64,000 nt of DNA from Flaviflexus salsibiostraticola (GCF_003952265.1 NZ_CP034438.1:806001-870000); one strand, 5' to 3'; positions 27,439 to 37,115 are shown, counted from the first letter of the stretch. A program made the numbers and translations. The notes: generated from the letters alone by a model not told the origin.

Positions 27439-28050
27439 TCAGTTGAGGTTGTAGGCCATGAGCCGCCATGCCGGCGTGCGATTGGCCTGCGGGGCGAGGA
27501 CCGCCCAGTGGCAGTTATCCATGCCCGCCAGCGGCTGGGACAGAGACGGATTGGTCCCGAGCAGCGACATGATGCCGTTCGAGATCGCACCGCCGTGGGA
27601 GACGATGACGAGCACCGCGTCGTCATGATCGGCGAGCCTGCCACTCCAGTCGGCGATCGATTCGACGACGCGGCGGCCGCAGGCCTCGCGCGTTTCGACG
27701 TCACCACCGGGCTCCTGGCCGGCACGCCACTTGGTGAGCCCCTCGCGGTCGACCTCGGCGATCTCGTCGGCGGTCAGCCCTTCCCACGAGCCGAAGCTGC
27801 GCTCCTGCACCCGCGGATCGACAACAATCTCCAGGTCGGTCCGTCTCGCGAGCCGGGCCGCCGTGTCGTAGGCGCGGCTCAGATCTGAGGAGACGATATG
27901 GGTTGGGCCCAGGTCGGCGATCTTCTTCGCGGCCGCCTTCGCCTGGGCGATCCCCGTGTCGTTGAGCGGATAGTCGCTGGAGCCCTGAAGGCGTCTCTGC
28001 CTGTTGAGATCGGTCTGCCCGTGCCGCCACAGAATGATCCGAGAGATCAA
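27439..28050 (-). CDS. Histidine phosphatase (phosphoglycerate-mutase-like)
   Basis: 203 residues. The N-terminal catalytic motif is LWRHGQTDLN (His10 phosphoacceptor). The conserved Arg and Glu are in SSDLSRAYDTAARL and QERSFGSWEG, and the second catalytic His is in VSHGGAISNG. Its position directly after rsfS, with a 4-bp overlap, is typical for actinobacterial glucosyl-3-phosphoglycerate phosphatase-like or broad phosphatase genes. The substrate is not determined. Confidence 0.88.
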   Translation of the reverse strand: MISRIILWRHGQTDLNRQRRLQGSSDYPLNDTGIAQAKAAAKKIADLGPTHIVSSDLSRAYDTAARLARRTDLEIVVDPRVQERSFGSWEGLTADEIAEVDREGLTKWRAGQEPGGDVETREACGRRVVESIADWSGRLADHDDAVLVIVSHGGAISNGIMSLLGTNPSLSQPLAGMDNCHWAVLAPQANRTPAWRLMAYNLN

Positions 28051-28421
28051 CGCTGACCTTCCAGGTCGGCGACATCAATCGACGGGCAGTCGGCCCAGAG
28101 CTTCTCCAGCGCATAGTATTCGCGGTCCTCGTCCTGCTGGACGTGGACGATGAGGTCGCCGTAGTCGACGAGGACCCAGTGGGCCTCGCCCTCGTAGCCC
28201 TCCCTGCGAAGCCTCCTCACCCCAACCTTGTGCAGCGCTTCGTCGACTGCGTCGACGATGGCGCGCACCTGCCGGCCTGTCTCGCCAGAGGCGACGACGA
28301 AGACATCGGTGAGGACGAGCCGCTCGGACACATCGATTGCCACGACGGATGTCGCGACCTTCTCGAAGGCGGCCGAGGCGGCGGTACGGGCAAGGGCGAC
28401 GGAATCGGGGGTGGCTGTCAC
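28047..28421 (-). CDS. rsfS: Ribosomal silencing factor RsfS
   Basis: 124 residues from GTG 28421, which overlaps the upstream stop as GTGA. The DUF143/Iojap domain is clear: DVSERLVLTDVFVVASGETGRQVRAI, then GYEGEAHWVLVDYGDLIVHV and REYYALEKLW. It binds L14 on the 50S subunit and blocks joining with 30S under starvation. The nadD-membrane protein-rsfS-phosphatase string is a common operon. Confidence 0.95.
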   Translation of the reverse strand: MTATPDSVALARTAASAAFEKVATSVVAIDVSERLVLTDVFVVASGETGRQVRAIVDAVDEALHKVGVRRLRREGYEGEAHWVLVDYGDLIVHVQQDEDREYYALEKLWADCPSIDVADLEGQR

Positions 28422-29128
28422 AGCGCTCCAGGGTAGAGGTAATCGGTGAGGTGGGGCGCGGAGGCGGAGTCGCCACCCGCGAAGATCAGGGAGCCGAGGA
28501 AGATGCCGACGCCGAAGCCGACAATGATGAGGATGAGGAACAGAAGGATGGTCTTCCACCGGCTCGGCTCCGGCTCGTCGACATCATCATCGACCAGCCC
28601 GTCCTGGACGGGCGGCTTCGACTTGAGCCGGGCCCGGAGTGCACCTGCGTAATCCTCGTCGCCTGCCTCGCCGTCCTGCGGGACAGCCGGTTCGGCGAGC
28701 TCTGCCCTTTCGGCGCTCTCGGTCGGCTGCTCAACGCCGACAACTGCGCGGGACTCGGTATCGTTCGAGGTGGAGAATCGGTCGAAGACGCTCGTCCGCT
28801 CAGGGCTCGCCTGTGACGGGCTGCCGTCGTCCGGCTGGCCCGAGGCAGGGCTCTCTGCCCCAACTGGCGCGGGAGCCTCAGTCTCGGCAGTCTCGCCCAA
28901 TTCGGCCTCACGGTCGGCGCCGGGCCGCGATGACTGCGCTTCCTCGTAGGTCGGCTCATCATCGGGGCGGTCAATCGTCGCGCGAGCAGGACCCGCAGGT
29001 GCGTTGTCAGACGCCTCGGCCGTGTCGGGCTCGTTGGCGAGCGCAGCCCGCTCTCGCTCTTCTGCCTCGCGCTTGGCCTTGAGAAGCCCGGCTTTCCGCA
29101 TCTCGCGCCGCGACATCCGTTCGCTCAT
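28418..29128 (-). CDS. Acidic low-complexity protein with one C-terminal TM segment
   Basis: 236 residues. A basic start (MSERMSRREMRKAGLLKAKR) is followed by about 150 residues rich in Glu, Ala, Pro and Asp with no fold visible. One membrane segment follows near residues 196-218 (ILLFLILIIVGFGVGIFLGS) and a short tail. It resembles the variable membrane proteins found between nadD and rsfS in other actinobacteria (LytR-associated or unknown). Function unknown. The stop overlaps the rsfS start. Confidence 0.75.
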   Translation of the reverse strand: MSERMSRREMRKAGLLKAKREAEERERAALANEPDTAEASDNAPAGPARATIDRPDDEPTYEEAQSSRPGADREAELGETAETEAPAPVGAESPASGQPDDGSPSQASPERTSVFDRFSTSNDTESRAVVGVEQPTESAERAELAEPAVPQDGEAGDEDYAGALRARLKSKPPVQDGLVDDDVDEPEPSRWKTILLFLILIIVGFGVGIFLGSLIFAGGDSASAPHLTDYLYPGAL

Positions 29129-29158
29129 CGGTTCTCCTTCGCTTGAATGATTCTCATC

Positions 29159-29875
29159 CTATCGTCCCTGCCGCTGACGTGCCGCCCTTCCCGGCTGGGA
29201 CACGCGAGGGATGCGGCTGGGCGAGTAGAGTCCGTACTTGCGGATGTATTGGACCACGCCGTCCGGAACGAGATACCAGATGGGAACACCGATCCGCTCC
29301 CGCTCGCGAACGTCGGTTGACGAGATTGCCATGGCCGGGACCTCGACGACGGTGACACGCTCGGCCGGAAGCCCGTTCGACGCGATCGTATGGCCCGGCC
29401 TGCTCACACCCACAAAATGGGCGAGCTCCCACAGGTCGGAGGCATCCTTCCAATCAAGGATCTGGGGCAGGACGTCCGCGCCGGTGATGAAGAAGAACTC
29501 ATCGTCTGGATAGATCTCCCGAAGGTCGCGCAGCGTGTCGATCGTGTACGTGAGGCCCGGCCTGTCGATGTCCACTCGTGACACGGAGAAGCGGGCGTTC
29601 GACGCTGTGGCGATGACCGTCATGAGATAGCGATATTCGGCCGGCGATACCTCGCGCTCCTGCTTGTACGGCGGCTCGCCGGTCGGAACGAAGATGACCT
29701 CATCGAGCCCGAAGCGATGCTGGACCTCGGATGCGGCAACGAGGTGGCCGTGGTGGATCGGGTCAAAGGTGCCGCCCATCACACCGATTCGGCGATGCAG
29801 CTGATCGTTCGGATGCGGAGCCTCGATCCATGCGAGGTCGTGCTCCGCGGTGACCGGGAAGCCGCTAGCGGACAT
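29159..29875 (-). CDS. nadD: Nicotinate-nucleotide adenylyltransferase
   Basis: 238 residues. Start ATG 29875 overlaps the last 11 bases of proA; a later start near the conserved motif is possible. The nucleotidyltransferase signature [12 protein letters not shown] and the C-terminal [13 protein letters not shown] are both present. It converts nicotinate mononucleotide to deamido-NAD in NAD synthesis. Part of the proA-nadD-...-rsfS cluster. Confidence 0.94.
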   Translation of the reverse strand: MSASGFPVTAEHDLAWIEAPHPNDQLHRRIGVMGGTFDPIHHGHLVAASEVQHRFGLDEVIFVPTGEPPYKQEREVSPAEYRYLMTVIATASNARFSVSRVDIDRPGLTYTIDTLRDLREIYPDDEFFFITGADVLPQILDWKDASDLWELAHFVGVSRPGHTIASNGLPAERVTVVEVPAMAISSTDVRERERIGVPIWYLVPDGVVQYIRKYGLYSPSRIPRVSQPGRAARQRQGR

Positions 29876-31136
29876 GCCCCGACCCTTCAACGACACACGT
29901 CGTCGTCGTGAGCTCAGCGAGGCCCATGGGCCCGCGTGCGTGAAGCTTCTGGGTTGAAATGCCGATCTCGGCGCCCAGTCCGAGCTCGCCCCCATCGGTG
30001 AAGCGCGTCGAGGCATTGACCATGACCGCCGCTGAGTCGATTGCGGCGACGAACCTGTTGGCGTCTGCGACGGAGTCGGTGACGATTGCCTCCGTGTGCC
30101 CGGACGAGTGGCGATCGATGTGGGCGATCGCCTCATCAACCGACGAGACGACAGCGACTGCCATATCGAGCGACAGGTACTCCGTGTCCCAATCCTCGGC
30201 TGTCGCATCCTTGATCAGCTCGAGGCTGACGCCCGCCTGCTCGGCGAGCGATCGAGCCGCCTCATCGACGTGGAGCGTCACTCCCCTGTCGGCCAGAGCG
30301 GCGAGAACTGCACCCCCGTGTTCGAAACCCTCATGCAGCAGGAGCGTCTCTGCCGCATTGCAGACACCGGGGCGGTGCGTCTTTGCATTGACGGCGATGG
30401 CCACGGCCCTGTCCCTGTCGGCATCCGCGTTGATGAAGACATGGCAGTTGCCGACGCCGGTCTCGATGACGGGCACGGTCGAATTCGCGACGACCGATTG
30501 GATGAGGCCGGCTCCGCCGCGCGGAATGAGGAGATCGATGTAGCCCCGCGCGGCCATGAGCTCCGTCGCGCCCTCGCGGCCCCACTCGTCCACGGATGCG
30601 ATGGCGTCGGACGGAATGCCGACAGAGTCGATCGCCTCCCGCATGAGCGCGACGAGAACGACGTTCGTCTGCTCGGCGGCGGAGCCGCCGCGCAGCAGGA
30701 CGGCGCTTCCCGCCTTGAGCGCGAGACAGGCCGCATCGACCGTCACGTTCGGACGGGCCTCGTAGATCATTCCGACTACGCCCATCGGCACGCGCACGTT
30801 CCGCACGGTGAGCCCATTGGGAAGTGTCCTGCCTGCAACCACCTCGCCGACAGGGTCCGGCAGGGCGATGAGCTGGCGCACGGCATCGGCGATCCCAGCG
30901 ATCCGCGATTCGTCGAGGGTGAGCCGATCGATGAGCGCATCGGTCAAACCGACCTCGATACCACGGGCGATGTCCTGCCCGTTCGCCTCGGTGATCTCTT
31001 TCGATCGCTCCTCCAGGAGCACGGCGATTGCCTCCAGCGCGGCATTCTTCTCGGTCGTCGAAGCGCTCCTGAGCACGCGTGCCGCGCCGCGCGCCTTCGT
31101 CGCCAGCTCCCGTACAGCGTCTCGTGTGTTCGTCAT
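29865..31136 (-). CDS. proA: Glutamate-5-semialdehyde dehydrogenase
   Basis: 423 residues, the usual length. The catalytic Cys lies in [14 protein letters not shown], and the NADP-binding and oligomer segments [12 protein letters not shown] and [14 protein letters not shown] are conserved. Second step of proline synthesis, reducing glutamyl-5-phosphate. In many actinobacteria it directly follows proB; here proB lies 6.2 kb away, beyond a block of unrelated genes. Confidence 0.96.
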   Translation of the reverse strand: MTNTRDAVRELATKARGAARVLRSASTTEKNAALEAIAVLLEERSKEITEANGQDIARGIEVGLTDALIDRLTLDESRIAGIADAVRQLIALPDPVGEVVAGRTLPNGLTVRNVRVPMGVVGMIYEARPNVTVDAACLALKAGSAVLLRGGSAAEQTNVVLVALMREAIDSVGIPSDAIASVDEWGREGATELMAARGYIDLLIPRGGAGLIQSVVANSTVPVIETGVGNCHVFINADADRDRAVAIAVNAKTHRPGVCNAAETLLLHEGFEHGGAVLAALADRGVTLHVDEAARSLAEQAGVSLELIKDATAEDWDTEYLSLDMAVAVVSSVDEAIAHIDRHSSGHTEAIVTDSVADANRFVAAIDSAAVMVNASTRFTDGGELGLGAEIGISTQKLHARGPMGLAELTTTTCVVEGSGHVR

Positions 31137-31230
31137 GAGAGTAAGCGTATAGGGAATTATTCACGGGTCCAGTCCGTTACAGCCGACGTATCACCATTCA
31201 TGGGAAGCAGACGACAAGAGGAAGCTGGAC

Positions 31231-31599
31231 ATGGCGACAGTAGAGATCACGAAAGACAACTTCAACGAGACCATCAAGGAGGGCACAGTCTTCCTCGATT
31301 TCTGGGCAGAGTGGTGCGGCCCGTGCCGCCAGTTCGCGCCCACCTTCGAGGCGGCCTCGGAGAAGCACGAGACCGTGACCTTCGGCAAGGTCGACACGGA
31401 GGATCAGGTCGAGCTCGCTCAGGCGTTCCAGATCATGTCGATCCCGACGCTCATGGTCTTCCGGGATGGCATCAAGCTCTTCGAGCAGGCCGGAGCCGTT
31501 CCCGCCTCGGCTCTCGAGGACCTCATTGCCCAGGCCGAGAAGCTCGACATGGACGCGGTCCGCGCGCAGATCGCGGAGCAGCAGACCACCGAATCCTGA
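31231..31599 (+). CDS. trxA: Thioredoxin
   Basis: 122 residues with the active site WCGPC at 28-32 and cis-Pro in MSIPTLMVF. The N-terminal part matches cytosolic thioredoxins, and the C-terminus adds about 15 residues (DAVRAQIAEQQTTES). A general protein-disulfide reductase. Preceded by aagaggaag and followed by a strong stem-loop, so probably transcribed alone, divergently from proA. Confidence 0.95.
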   Translation: MATVEITKDNFNETIKEGTVFLDFWAEWCGPCRQFAPTFEAASEKHETVTFGKVDTEDQVELAQAFQIMSIPTLMVFRDGIKLFEQAGAVPASALEDLIAQAEKLDMDAVRAQIAEQQTTES

Positions 31600-31610
31600 T
31601 CACAGACATG

Positions 31611-31642
31611 AAGGAGCGGGCCCCGTTCGGGGCCCGCTCCTT
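31611..31642 (+). terminator. Terminator of trxA
   Basis: A perfect inverted repeat aaggagcgggcccc / ggggcccgctcctt with a 4-base loop, 11 bp after the trxA stop. No T-run follows, as is common in high-GC actinobacteria. Confidence 0.7.
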
Positions 31643-31753
31643 CATGTCGGGCATCGATCGACGCGATCTCCGCTGTCGCGTCAGCTCGCCTGCTGACGGC
31701 AGGCCTGCGGTTGACGAGAACTGCTGAGCGATGCAGAGATTGTCGACACTCCC

Positions 31754-32653
31754 CTACTCTGCAGATTCAGCGGTGCGCCGCGCCTGGAGAAGTGGCAGCA
31801 CTCCGCAGACCGTCGAGGCGAGATCGGTCGGAAGCGAGCCGGGCAGAATCGTGAACGCGTCGGCCGCACCGAGCGCGAGCCAGGACTCGATATGGTCGGC
31901 CACGTCGTGCACGGTACCGAGGACTCTCGCCGAGCCCTCTGCGTAGCGGTCGGCGCCGATGGCAGTGATGAGGTTCGCCCGCTCCTCCGCGTCCATCGCG
32001 CATGCGGAGACGATCATGAACAGATCTGAGGTCACCTGGAGATCGCGGCCCTCCTCGAGGGCAGCCGACCGCAGCGAGTAGCGGATCTCGCGGGCCGTAT
32101 GCGGATCGGCTTCACGCAGGCGGACGCTGTCGACGACCGCTCCGAGGGCGCCGAGGTCGATTCGCGAAGCGGTGTCGCCGGTCAGGGCCACCGTGACGGG
32201 GTTACCGTTCCTCCGCGCCCTGTCGATCAGGGAGAGAGCCGAGTCGAGGTCGCCGTCGGCGACATGGATCTCAAGACCGACCTCCGTATCCTTGACGGCG
32301 GCGAGAGCCTCCTCGCAGCCGCTCGCTGCGGTCACCGCCGCATAGATCGGGCCCGTGATCCTCGAGGTGAGCTTGACGGCAGCGCGCACTGGATCAAGCC
32401 GGCAGTCGCGAATGTGGAGATCGGAGCGGAGCAGGAAGCTCGAGCCGAGGGTGACAGCGGCGAGACCATCGGAGATGGCGGCGCTCGTCATCGAGGCGAG
32501 TCGGTGCAGGTTGCAGGATTCGACGGGGAAATCCTCCCCGAACTCGGAGGAGGCGTCAAAGACCTCCGCTCCGAGGGTCGACAGGTCAATGCTGATCGAC
32601 GGGATCTTGTAGCCAACGCGGGATTGTCGTGATGAGGGCAGCTGGATTGTCAT
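31754..32653 (-). CDS. Luciferase-like monooxygenase family protein
   Basis: 299 residues. Weak but consistent features of the bacterial luciferase-like (F420/FMN) TIM barrel: TLGSSFLLRSDLHIRDCR in the first half and HIESWLALGAADAFTILPGS near the C-terminus. It is shorter and more divergent than typical members, so the cofactor is uncertain. Expression probably depends on the SAM-type riboswitch and small ORF upstream (32992-32754), suggesting a role in sulfur or methionine salvage. Confidence 0.6.
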   Translation of the reverse strand: MTIQLPSSRQSRVGYKIPSISIDLSTLGAEVFDASSEFGEDFPVESCNLHRLASMTSAAISDGLAAVTLGSSFLLRSDLHIRDCRLDPVRAAVKLTSRITGPIYAAVTAASGCEEALAAVKDTEVGLEIHVADGDLDSALSLIDRARRNGNPVTVALTGDTASRIDLGALGAVVDSVRLREADPHTAREIRYSLRSAALEEGRDLQVTSDLFMIVSACAMDAEERANLITAIGADRYAEGSARVLGTVHDVADHIESWLALGAADAFTILPGSLPTDLASTVCGVLPLLQARRTAESAE

Positions 32654-32753
32654 CGAATGTTCCTTGGGTATAGCAGAGCCGCTCCGTGAGGAGCTGAATG
32701 AAGGTGCATAGAGCGATGCGGGAGATTCTCCCGGGCGGATCCAGTTGGCCGGA

Positions 32754-32849
32754 TCAGGCCATGGACTTATGCCACATACGCATTCGACGAAGATGGAACG
32801 GAGCCGATACTCGCTGCCCGGCCGTCTGGATGTTATTCGTCAATGCCAT
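32754..32849 (-). CDS. 31-aa small ORF between riboswitch and monooxygenase-like gene
   Basis: ATG 32849 follows gaagga at good spacing. The product is MALTNNIQTAGQRVSAPFHL followed by RRMRMWHKSMA. Basic and Met-rich at the end, without a known domain. It lies 50 bp downstream of the riboswitch and 100 bp before the monooxygenase-like gene. It may be a regulatory leader peptide or a very small protein. Confidence 0.45.
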   Translation of the reverse strand: MALTNNIQTAGQRVSAPFHLRRMRMWHKSMA

Positions 32850-32898
32850 GTTATTTTCCTTCGTGCTATCCACCGCGGACGGTGCGTCGCTTGCCGAT

Positions 32899-32992
32899 TG
32901 AGGCCTGGTCGTCACCCGGGGCACCCCTCGCACGTGAGGGGTTGTCGACCAGCTAGCCGGGGCTTGTTGCTGGTTCTCTGGACCGCCGCCAG
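32899..32992 (-). promoter_or_regulatory. SAM-IV (SAM-I/IV) type riboswitch
   Basis: Read on the minus strand, the segment contains the family core in order: ccagcaacaagccccggct, agctggtcgacaaccccct, a variable hairpin (ctcacgtgcgag), then ggtgccccgggtgacgacca. These match the P2/P3 and pseudoknot pieces of the actinobacterial SAM-IV class. It should sense S-adenosylmethionine and control the small ORF and monooxygenase-like gene. Exact ends are approximate. Confidence 0.75.
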
Positions 32993-33131
32993 GATAACAC
33001 GGGCACTGGTCCAGATGTCAAGATGCTGTTGACCAGCAATTGAGATACCTTCCAGTAGGGCGCCTGTTTGCGACTGAAACCGCTGCGGTACGCACTGTCG
33101 GGCCAGACCTAATCCACCAGATAACGGACAA

Positions 33132-33153
33132 ACCCACCCGCTATCGGGGTGGG
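33132..33153 (-). terminator. Terminator after the sugar ABC operon
   Basis: Stem acccaccc/ggggtgggt around gctat, about 50 bp past the DUF624 gene. On the minus strand TTTG follows. The rest of 32993-33201 holds nothing else recognised. Confidence 0.55.
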
Positions 33154-33201
33154 TCTGTCTTCTGCAAATCAGTGCAAGTGAACTACATCACATAGTCGCG
33201 C

Positions 33202-33828
33202 TTAGGACACCTGCTTCTTGAGTGGGCCCGAGAACATGAGCGCATGCATGTACAGGATCGCGGCGGGAAGGATGATGAGGTTACCGAAGACGAGTAAACC
33301 GAGCACATCGATCGACAGGTACAGGATAAGCGGCTGAACGAGCAGCAGGCCGAGAGCGGCGAGGGTGCGTGGGAGGTGGCGGATCGCGAGAAGCGCCGCG
33401 CCGCGCACCACGCGTCCGAGTGGACCCATCTGCTCGCTCAGCAGCGGGAAGATCCATACCGCGAAGCCGGCCAGAAGGACGATGCCCGTGAGGACGACGA
33501 CGATGACTGCATTGCCTGCCACGCCGAGGTTCATGCGGCTGATCGCCCAGATCTCCCAGGCCGACACGGTGAAGAGGGTGAGGAGTACGAGCCAGACGAG
33601 AGTCGACCGCCAGAACGTCGACCGGAATCCGGACCAGAACGCTCTCGCCGGCGACGAACCTTCTTCTCTTGCCTGCTGCAGCAGCGCCCTGTGGGCTCCC
33701 GTGACGGCGGCACCCGCCGTGACGATCGGAATGCTGAAGGCGATGAGCAGCAGGTTGACGATGACGGTGTCGGCGACAGTGACGAGCCCGTTGTAGAGCT
33801 TCGAGTCGGGTGCGAGCCACCCTCCCAT
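33202..33828 (-). CDS. DUF624 (YesL-like) membrane protein
   Basis: About 208 residues from ATG 33828, one base past the preceding permease stop. Five hydrophobic segments are visible, with the DUF624 signature near the start (TVADTVIVNLLLIAFSIPIV, TAGAAVTGAHRAL). Such proteins accompany carbohydrate ABC transporters; their role is unknown. Last gene of a four-gene operon. Confidence 0.8.
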   Translation of the reverse strand: MGGWLAPDSKLYNGLVTVADTVIVNLLLIAFSIPIVTAGAAVTGAHRALLQQAREEGSSPARAFWSGFRSTFWRSTLVWLVLLTLFTVSAWEIWAISRMNLGVAGNAVIVVVLTGIVLLAGFAVWIFPLLSEQMGPLGRVVRGAALLAIRHLPRTLAALGLLLVQPLILYLSIDVLGLLVFGNLIILPAAILYMHALMFSGPLKKQVS

Positions 33829-33829
33829 A

Positions 33830-34738
33830 TCAGCCCTTGACCGAACCGGCGACGACACCTTCGATGATGTGCTTCTGCGAGAACAGGTAGAAGATGACGA
33901 TCGGGATGATGGCGAGAACGAGCATGGCCATCATCGCCCCCATGTCCCTATTGCCATTGGAGCCGACAAGCATCTGAACCACGACAGGGATCGTCTTGTA
34001 CCGCGTCGAGAGTCCGATGACGAGATAGGGCAGGAGGTAATCGTTCCAGATCCACATCGCGTTGAGGATCGCGACGGTGACGGTCGTCGGCTTGAGGATC
34101 GGCAGGACGACGCGGAAGTAGTTCTGAAGCGGTCCGCACCCGTCGATGTAGGCGGCCTCTTCGATCTCGAGCGGTATGGATTTGACGAAGCCCGCGAAGA
34201 TGAAGACCGACAGTCCGGCGCCGAACCCAAGGTAGAGGACGACCATGCCGGCCGGGTTGTTGAAGTGGAGCATGTCCGCAATCTTCACAGTCGGGAACAT
34301 GACCATCTGGAACGGGATGACCATGGAGAAGACGAACATGTAGTACAGGAGCGAGGTCCACCAAGTTTTGACACGGGTGATGAAGTAGGCGGTCATCGCC
34401 GTCAGGAAGACGATCGTGGCGACCGAGGAGACGGTGATGACGAAGGACCAGAGGATCGCCTCGAAAAAGCCGGTCCGTGCCAGCCCCGTCGTGTAATTCT
34501 GCAGCCCAGCCCACATCTCCCCGAGCGGAAGGGCGAACGGGTCGGAGCTGATCGAGAACCGCTGCTTGAAGGAGTTGAGGACGATGAAGACGATCGGCCC
34601 GAGGAAGACGATGAGGAGCAGCGTGAGGACCACGTAGTAGAACGAGTGCCGCGCCTTCGACCCGCTCTCCTGGACGTTCTCGTCCGGTGTGAGTGTCGGA
34701 TCTCCGATCGATCCGACCGGCTGTGCGATGGTGCTCAT
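33830..34738 (-). CDS. Sugar ABC transporter permease (MalG type)
   Basis: 302 residues with six transmembrane segments and the cytoplasmic EAA loop EEAAYIDGCGPLQNYFRVVL, which contacts the ATPase. The N-terminal tail of about 30 residues is polar. Its ATG overlaps the MalF-type stop (ATGA). No ATPase gene is in the operon, so a shared MsiK-like ATPase elsewhere is expected. Confidence 0.92.
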   Translation of the reverse strand: MSTIAQPVGSIGDPTLTPDENVQESGSKARHSFYYVVLTLLLIVFLGPIVFIVLNSFKQRFSISSDPFALPLGEMWAGLQNYTTGLARTGFFEAILWSFVITVSSVATIVFLTAMTAYFITRVKTWWTSLLYYMFVFSMVIPFQMVMFPTVKIADMLHFNNPAGMVVLYLGFGAGLSVFIFAGFVKSIPLEIEEAAYIDGCGPLQNYFRVVLPILKPTTVTVAILNAMWIWNDYLLPYLVIGLSTRYKTIPVVVQMLVGSNGNRDMGAMMAMLVLAIIPIVIFYLFSQKHIIEGVVAGSVKG

Positions 34739-35580
34739 GCTTCGACCTCTCTGCTCCGGGTGGCCCGTAGCTGCAGGAACGCGATGACGACGACGACGAT
34801 GACGAAGACAACTGCCTTGGCCTGGCCGACGCCCTCCTGGCCCATGCGGGCGAACATCGTGTTGACGATGTTGAGGGCGACCATCTCCGTCTTGGCCTGC
34901 GGCGCGCCGTTGGTCAGCGCCAAGTTCTGGTCGAACAACTTGAACGAGTTCGACAGCGTGAGGAAAACGCAGATCGTGATGGTCGGCATGATGACGGGAA
35001 TGGTCACGTGCCTGAGCGTCTGCCAGCGGGTTGCGCCATCGATCTCGGCCGCCTCCGTCAGCTCAGGTGGGACAGCCTGGAGTCCGGCGATATAAATGAT
35101 CATCATGTAGCCGACCTGCTGCCAATTGATGAGGAGGATGAGTCCGACGAAGCCGTACTCCCATCGAGAGATGATCGTCGTTCCGTAGTTGGCGAGGACG
35201 GCGTTGATCATCGACTGCCATGTATAGCCGAGGACGATTCCGCCGATGAGATTCGGCATGAAGAAGACGGATCGGAAGAAGTTCGTGCCTCGAAGCTTCT
35301 GCGTGAGAAGCCTGGCGATCGCGAAGGCGAATACGTTGACGGAGATGATCGCGACGATGACGATGAGGAGGGTGAACTGGAAGGAGTTCGTGAATCCCTG
35401 GCTCTCGTCGAAGACCCGGCCATAGTTCTCGAGGCCGACCCATTCGGCATCGGTGATCGTTGTGAAGCTCGCGAACGAGAGATAGATGCCGATGAGGAAG
35501 GGCAGGAGGAAGGCGATCGTGAACGCGATTCCTGTCGGCGCTACGAATATGGGGACGTATTTCTTAAGTGTTCTCTGCAT
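34735..35580 (-). CDS. Sugar ABC transporter permease (MalF type)
   Basis: 281 residues, six transmembrane segments and the EAA loop LTEAAEIDGATRWQTLRHVT. It pairs with the MalG-type permease to form the channel. It begins 87 bp after the binding-protein gene and overlaps the next gene. Confidence 0.92.
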   Translation of the reverse strand: MQRTLKKYVPIFVAPTGIAFTIAFLLPFLIGIYLSFASFTTITDAEWVGLENYGRVFDESQGFTNSFQFTLLIVIVAIISVNVFAFAIARLLTQKLRGTNFFRSVFFMPNLIGGIVLGYTWQSMINAVLANYGTTIISRWEYGFVGLILLINWQQVGYMMIIYIAGLQAVPPELTEAAEIDGATRWQTLRHVTIPVIMPTITICVFLTLSNSFKLFDQNLALTNGAPQAKTEMVALNIVNTMFARMGQEGVGQAKAVVFVIVVVVIAFLQLRATRSREVEA

Positions 35581-35667
35581 CGCTTTCGTCTCCGCTGGTG
35601 CTGTCGCGACTGTTCAGACGGTGGTGTGCCGGGGCGGGCGGCGCCCGCCCCGGCACTCGAGGGGTCA

Positions 35668-37011
35668 TCAGCCCAGGTTGGCCTTTTCGCGGGCCCAGGA
35701 GTTGACGAAGGTGTCGACGACCTCGTCCCACTCGACATTGCCGGAGGCGTACTGAGCCAGAGCCTGGCCGAAGTCCTCCTTGAATGCCTGCGAGGGGAAC
35801 GTGGTGAACACCCACGGGATGGGTTCACGGTCGGGATCCGTCATGTAGGCGTTGATCTCGACTGCGAGCGGGTCGCTCGGAGTGCTGTCGCCGAAGGACT
35901 TGAACGGCGCGATGAAGCCGAGGTCCTCCGTCACGTACTGCATGCCCTCCTCCGAGCTGAAGAGCCAGTTGACGAAGTCGATCGTGGCCTGCTGGTCAGC
36001 CTCAGAAGCGCGGGCGTTGACCGCCATGAAGGCCTCGGTGCCGATGTTGATGCCCTTCGACTCCTCCCCCTCGACTCCGGTGTAGATCGGCATGAACTTG
36101 ATGTCCTCTTCGGCCACCACGTTGCCTTCGATGTCCTTGATCTGGCTCCAGGCCCAGTTGCCGTTCTGGACCATGGCGACCTTGCCCGTCGCGAACTCCT
36201 GCATGGAGTCCGTGACGGTCTTGGACGGGGTGAGCGCGGGCTCGACGGTCGAATTCTCGAGGTAGAGGTCGAAGATGTTCTTGTAGTTCTCAGCGTGGGT
36301 GAAGCCGATCTCCTCCATGTCCGTCACACCCGCCTCCTCGTACTCCCAGTAGACGGGAATGTTGGCGAGGTGAGTCTGCCAGCGCCACTCCTCGCCCGTT
36401 GCGAGCGAGGTTGCCGCGAAGACACCCTCGATCCCGAGCTCGTCTGCGCGGGCCTGCATGTCCTCGACGACCGCCTTGAAGGAATCGAAGTCGCTGATGT
36501 CGTCCATCGACGACGCCTTCGCCCCGTCCATCGCGAAGTAGTCCTCGAAGATGGCCTGGTTGTAGATGAGGCCATAGCCCTCAACTGCGAGCGGCACACC
36601 GTAGATCTTGCCGTCCTCGCCCTTGAGTGCGAGGCCCGGATCGTTGAGGTCCTGCGCGAACTCAGTGTCGTCGAGCTCGAGCGCGTAGGACTGCCAGTTC
36701 TTGAGGCCCATGGGGCCGTTGATCTGGAAGAGCGTCGGAGCCTCAGACTTCGTCACCTCAGACTTGAGGGTCTGCTCGTAGGTTCCGGAGGCTGCGGTCA
36801 CAACCTTGACCGGCACGCCGGTCTCCTCCGTGTAGGCGGAGGCGATCTCGTTGTAGGTCTCCTCAGATTCGGGCTTCCAGTTGAGGAAGTAGACCGAGCC
36901 GTCTGCGGCGTCGCCGGACCCGCCCTCGTCATCGTTCCCGCACGCGGCAAGGCCGCCGAGAGCGAAGGCACCGGCGGTGACCAGTGCAAGCGCCCGCTTT
37001 GCGTTTCTCAT
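35668..37011 (-). CDS. Extracellular solute-binding lipoprotein (sugar ABC transporter)
   Basis: 447 residues from ATG 37011, which follows gggaggacacac. Signal peptide and lipobox LAAC (Cys about 24) give a lipid-anchored receptor. The family-1 solute-binding fold is visible: VYFLNWKPESEETYNEIA, and GVPLAVEGYGLIYNQAIF in the hinge region. The sugar is unknown. First gene of the operon, with two candidate operators upstream. Confidence 0.92.
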   Translation of the reverse strand: MRNAKRALALVTAGAFALGGLAACGNDDEGGSGDAADGSVYFLNWKPESEETYNEIASAYTEETGVPVKVVTAASGTYEQTLKSEVTKSEAPTLFQINGPMGLKNWQSYALELDDTEFAQDLNDPGLALKGEDGKIYGVPLAVEGYGLIYNQAIFEDYFAMDGAKASSMDDISDFDSFKAVVEDMQARADELGIEGVFAATSLATGEEWRWQTHLANIPVYWEYEEAGVTDMEEIGFTHAENYKNIFDLYLENSTVEPALTPSKTVTDSMQEFATGKVAMVQNGNWAWSQIKDIEGNVVAEEDIKFMPIYTGVEGEESKGINIGTEAFMAVNARASEADQQATIDFVNWLFSSEEGMQYVTEDLGFIAPFKSFGDSTPSDPLAVEINAYMTDPDREPIPWVFTTFPSQAFKEDFGQALAQYASGNVEWDEVVDTFVNSWAREKANLG

Positions 37012-37043
37012 GTGTGTCCTCCCTTGGACATCAAAAGGAACCA

Positions 37044-37059
37044 ACGGCACCATTGCCGT
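37044..37059. promoter_or_regulatory. Inverted repeat, candidate operator 1
   Basis: Perfect repeat ACGGCA-ccat-TGCCGT, 33 bp upstream of the binding-protein start, inside the likely 5' leader. A LacI/ROK-type site is plausible, but no regulator gene is adjacent. Confidence 0.4.
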
Positions 37060-37115
37060 CAGCATGTCTGCCGGACGCCCTCCAACGCTTCTGTCAAGGA
37101 TGTCCAGAACATGAT

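Noticed and set aside
32698..32901. 67-aa plus-strand ORF
   Set aside because: It is antisense to the riboswitch, small ORF and leader of the monooxygenase-like gene, with no ribosome site or family signal.
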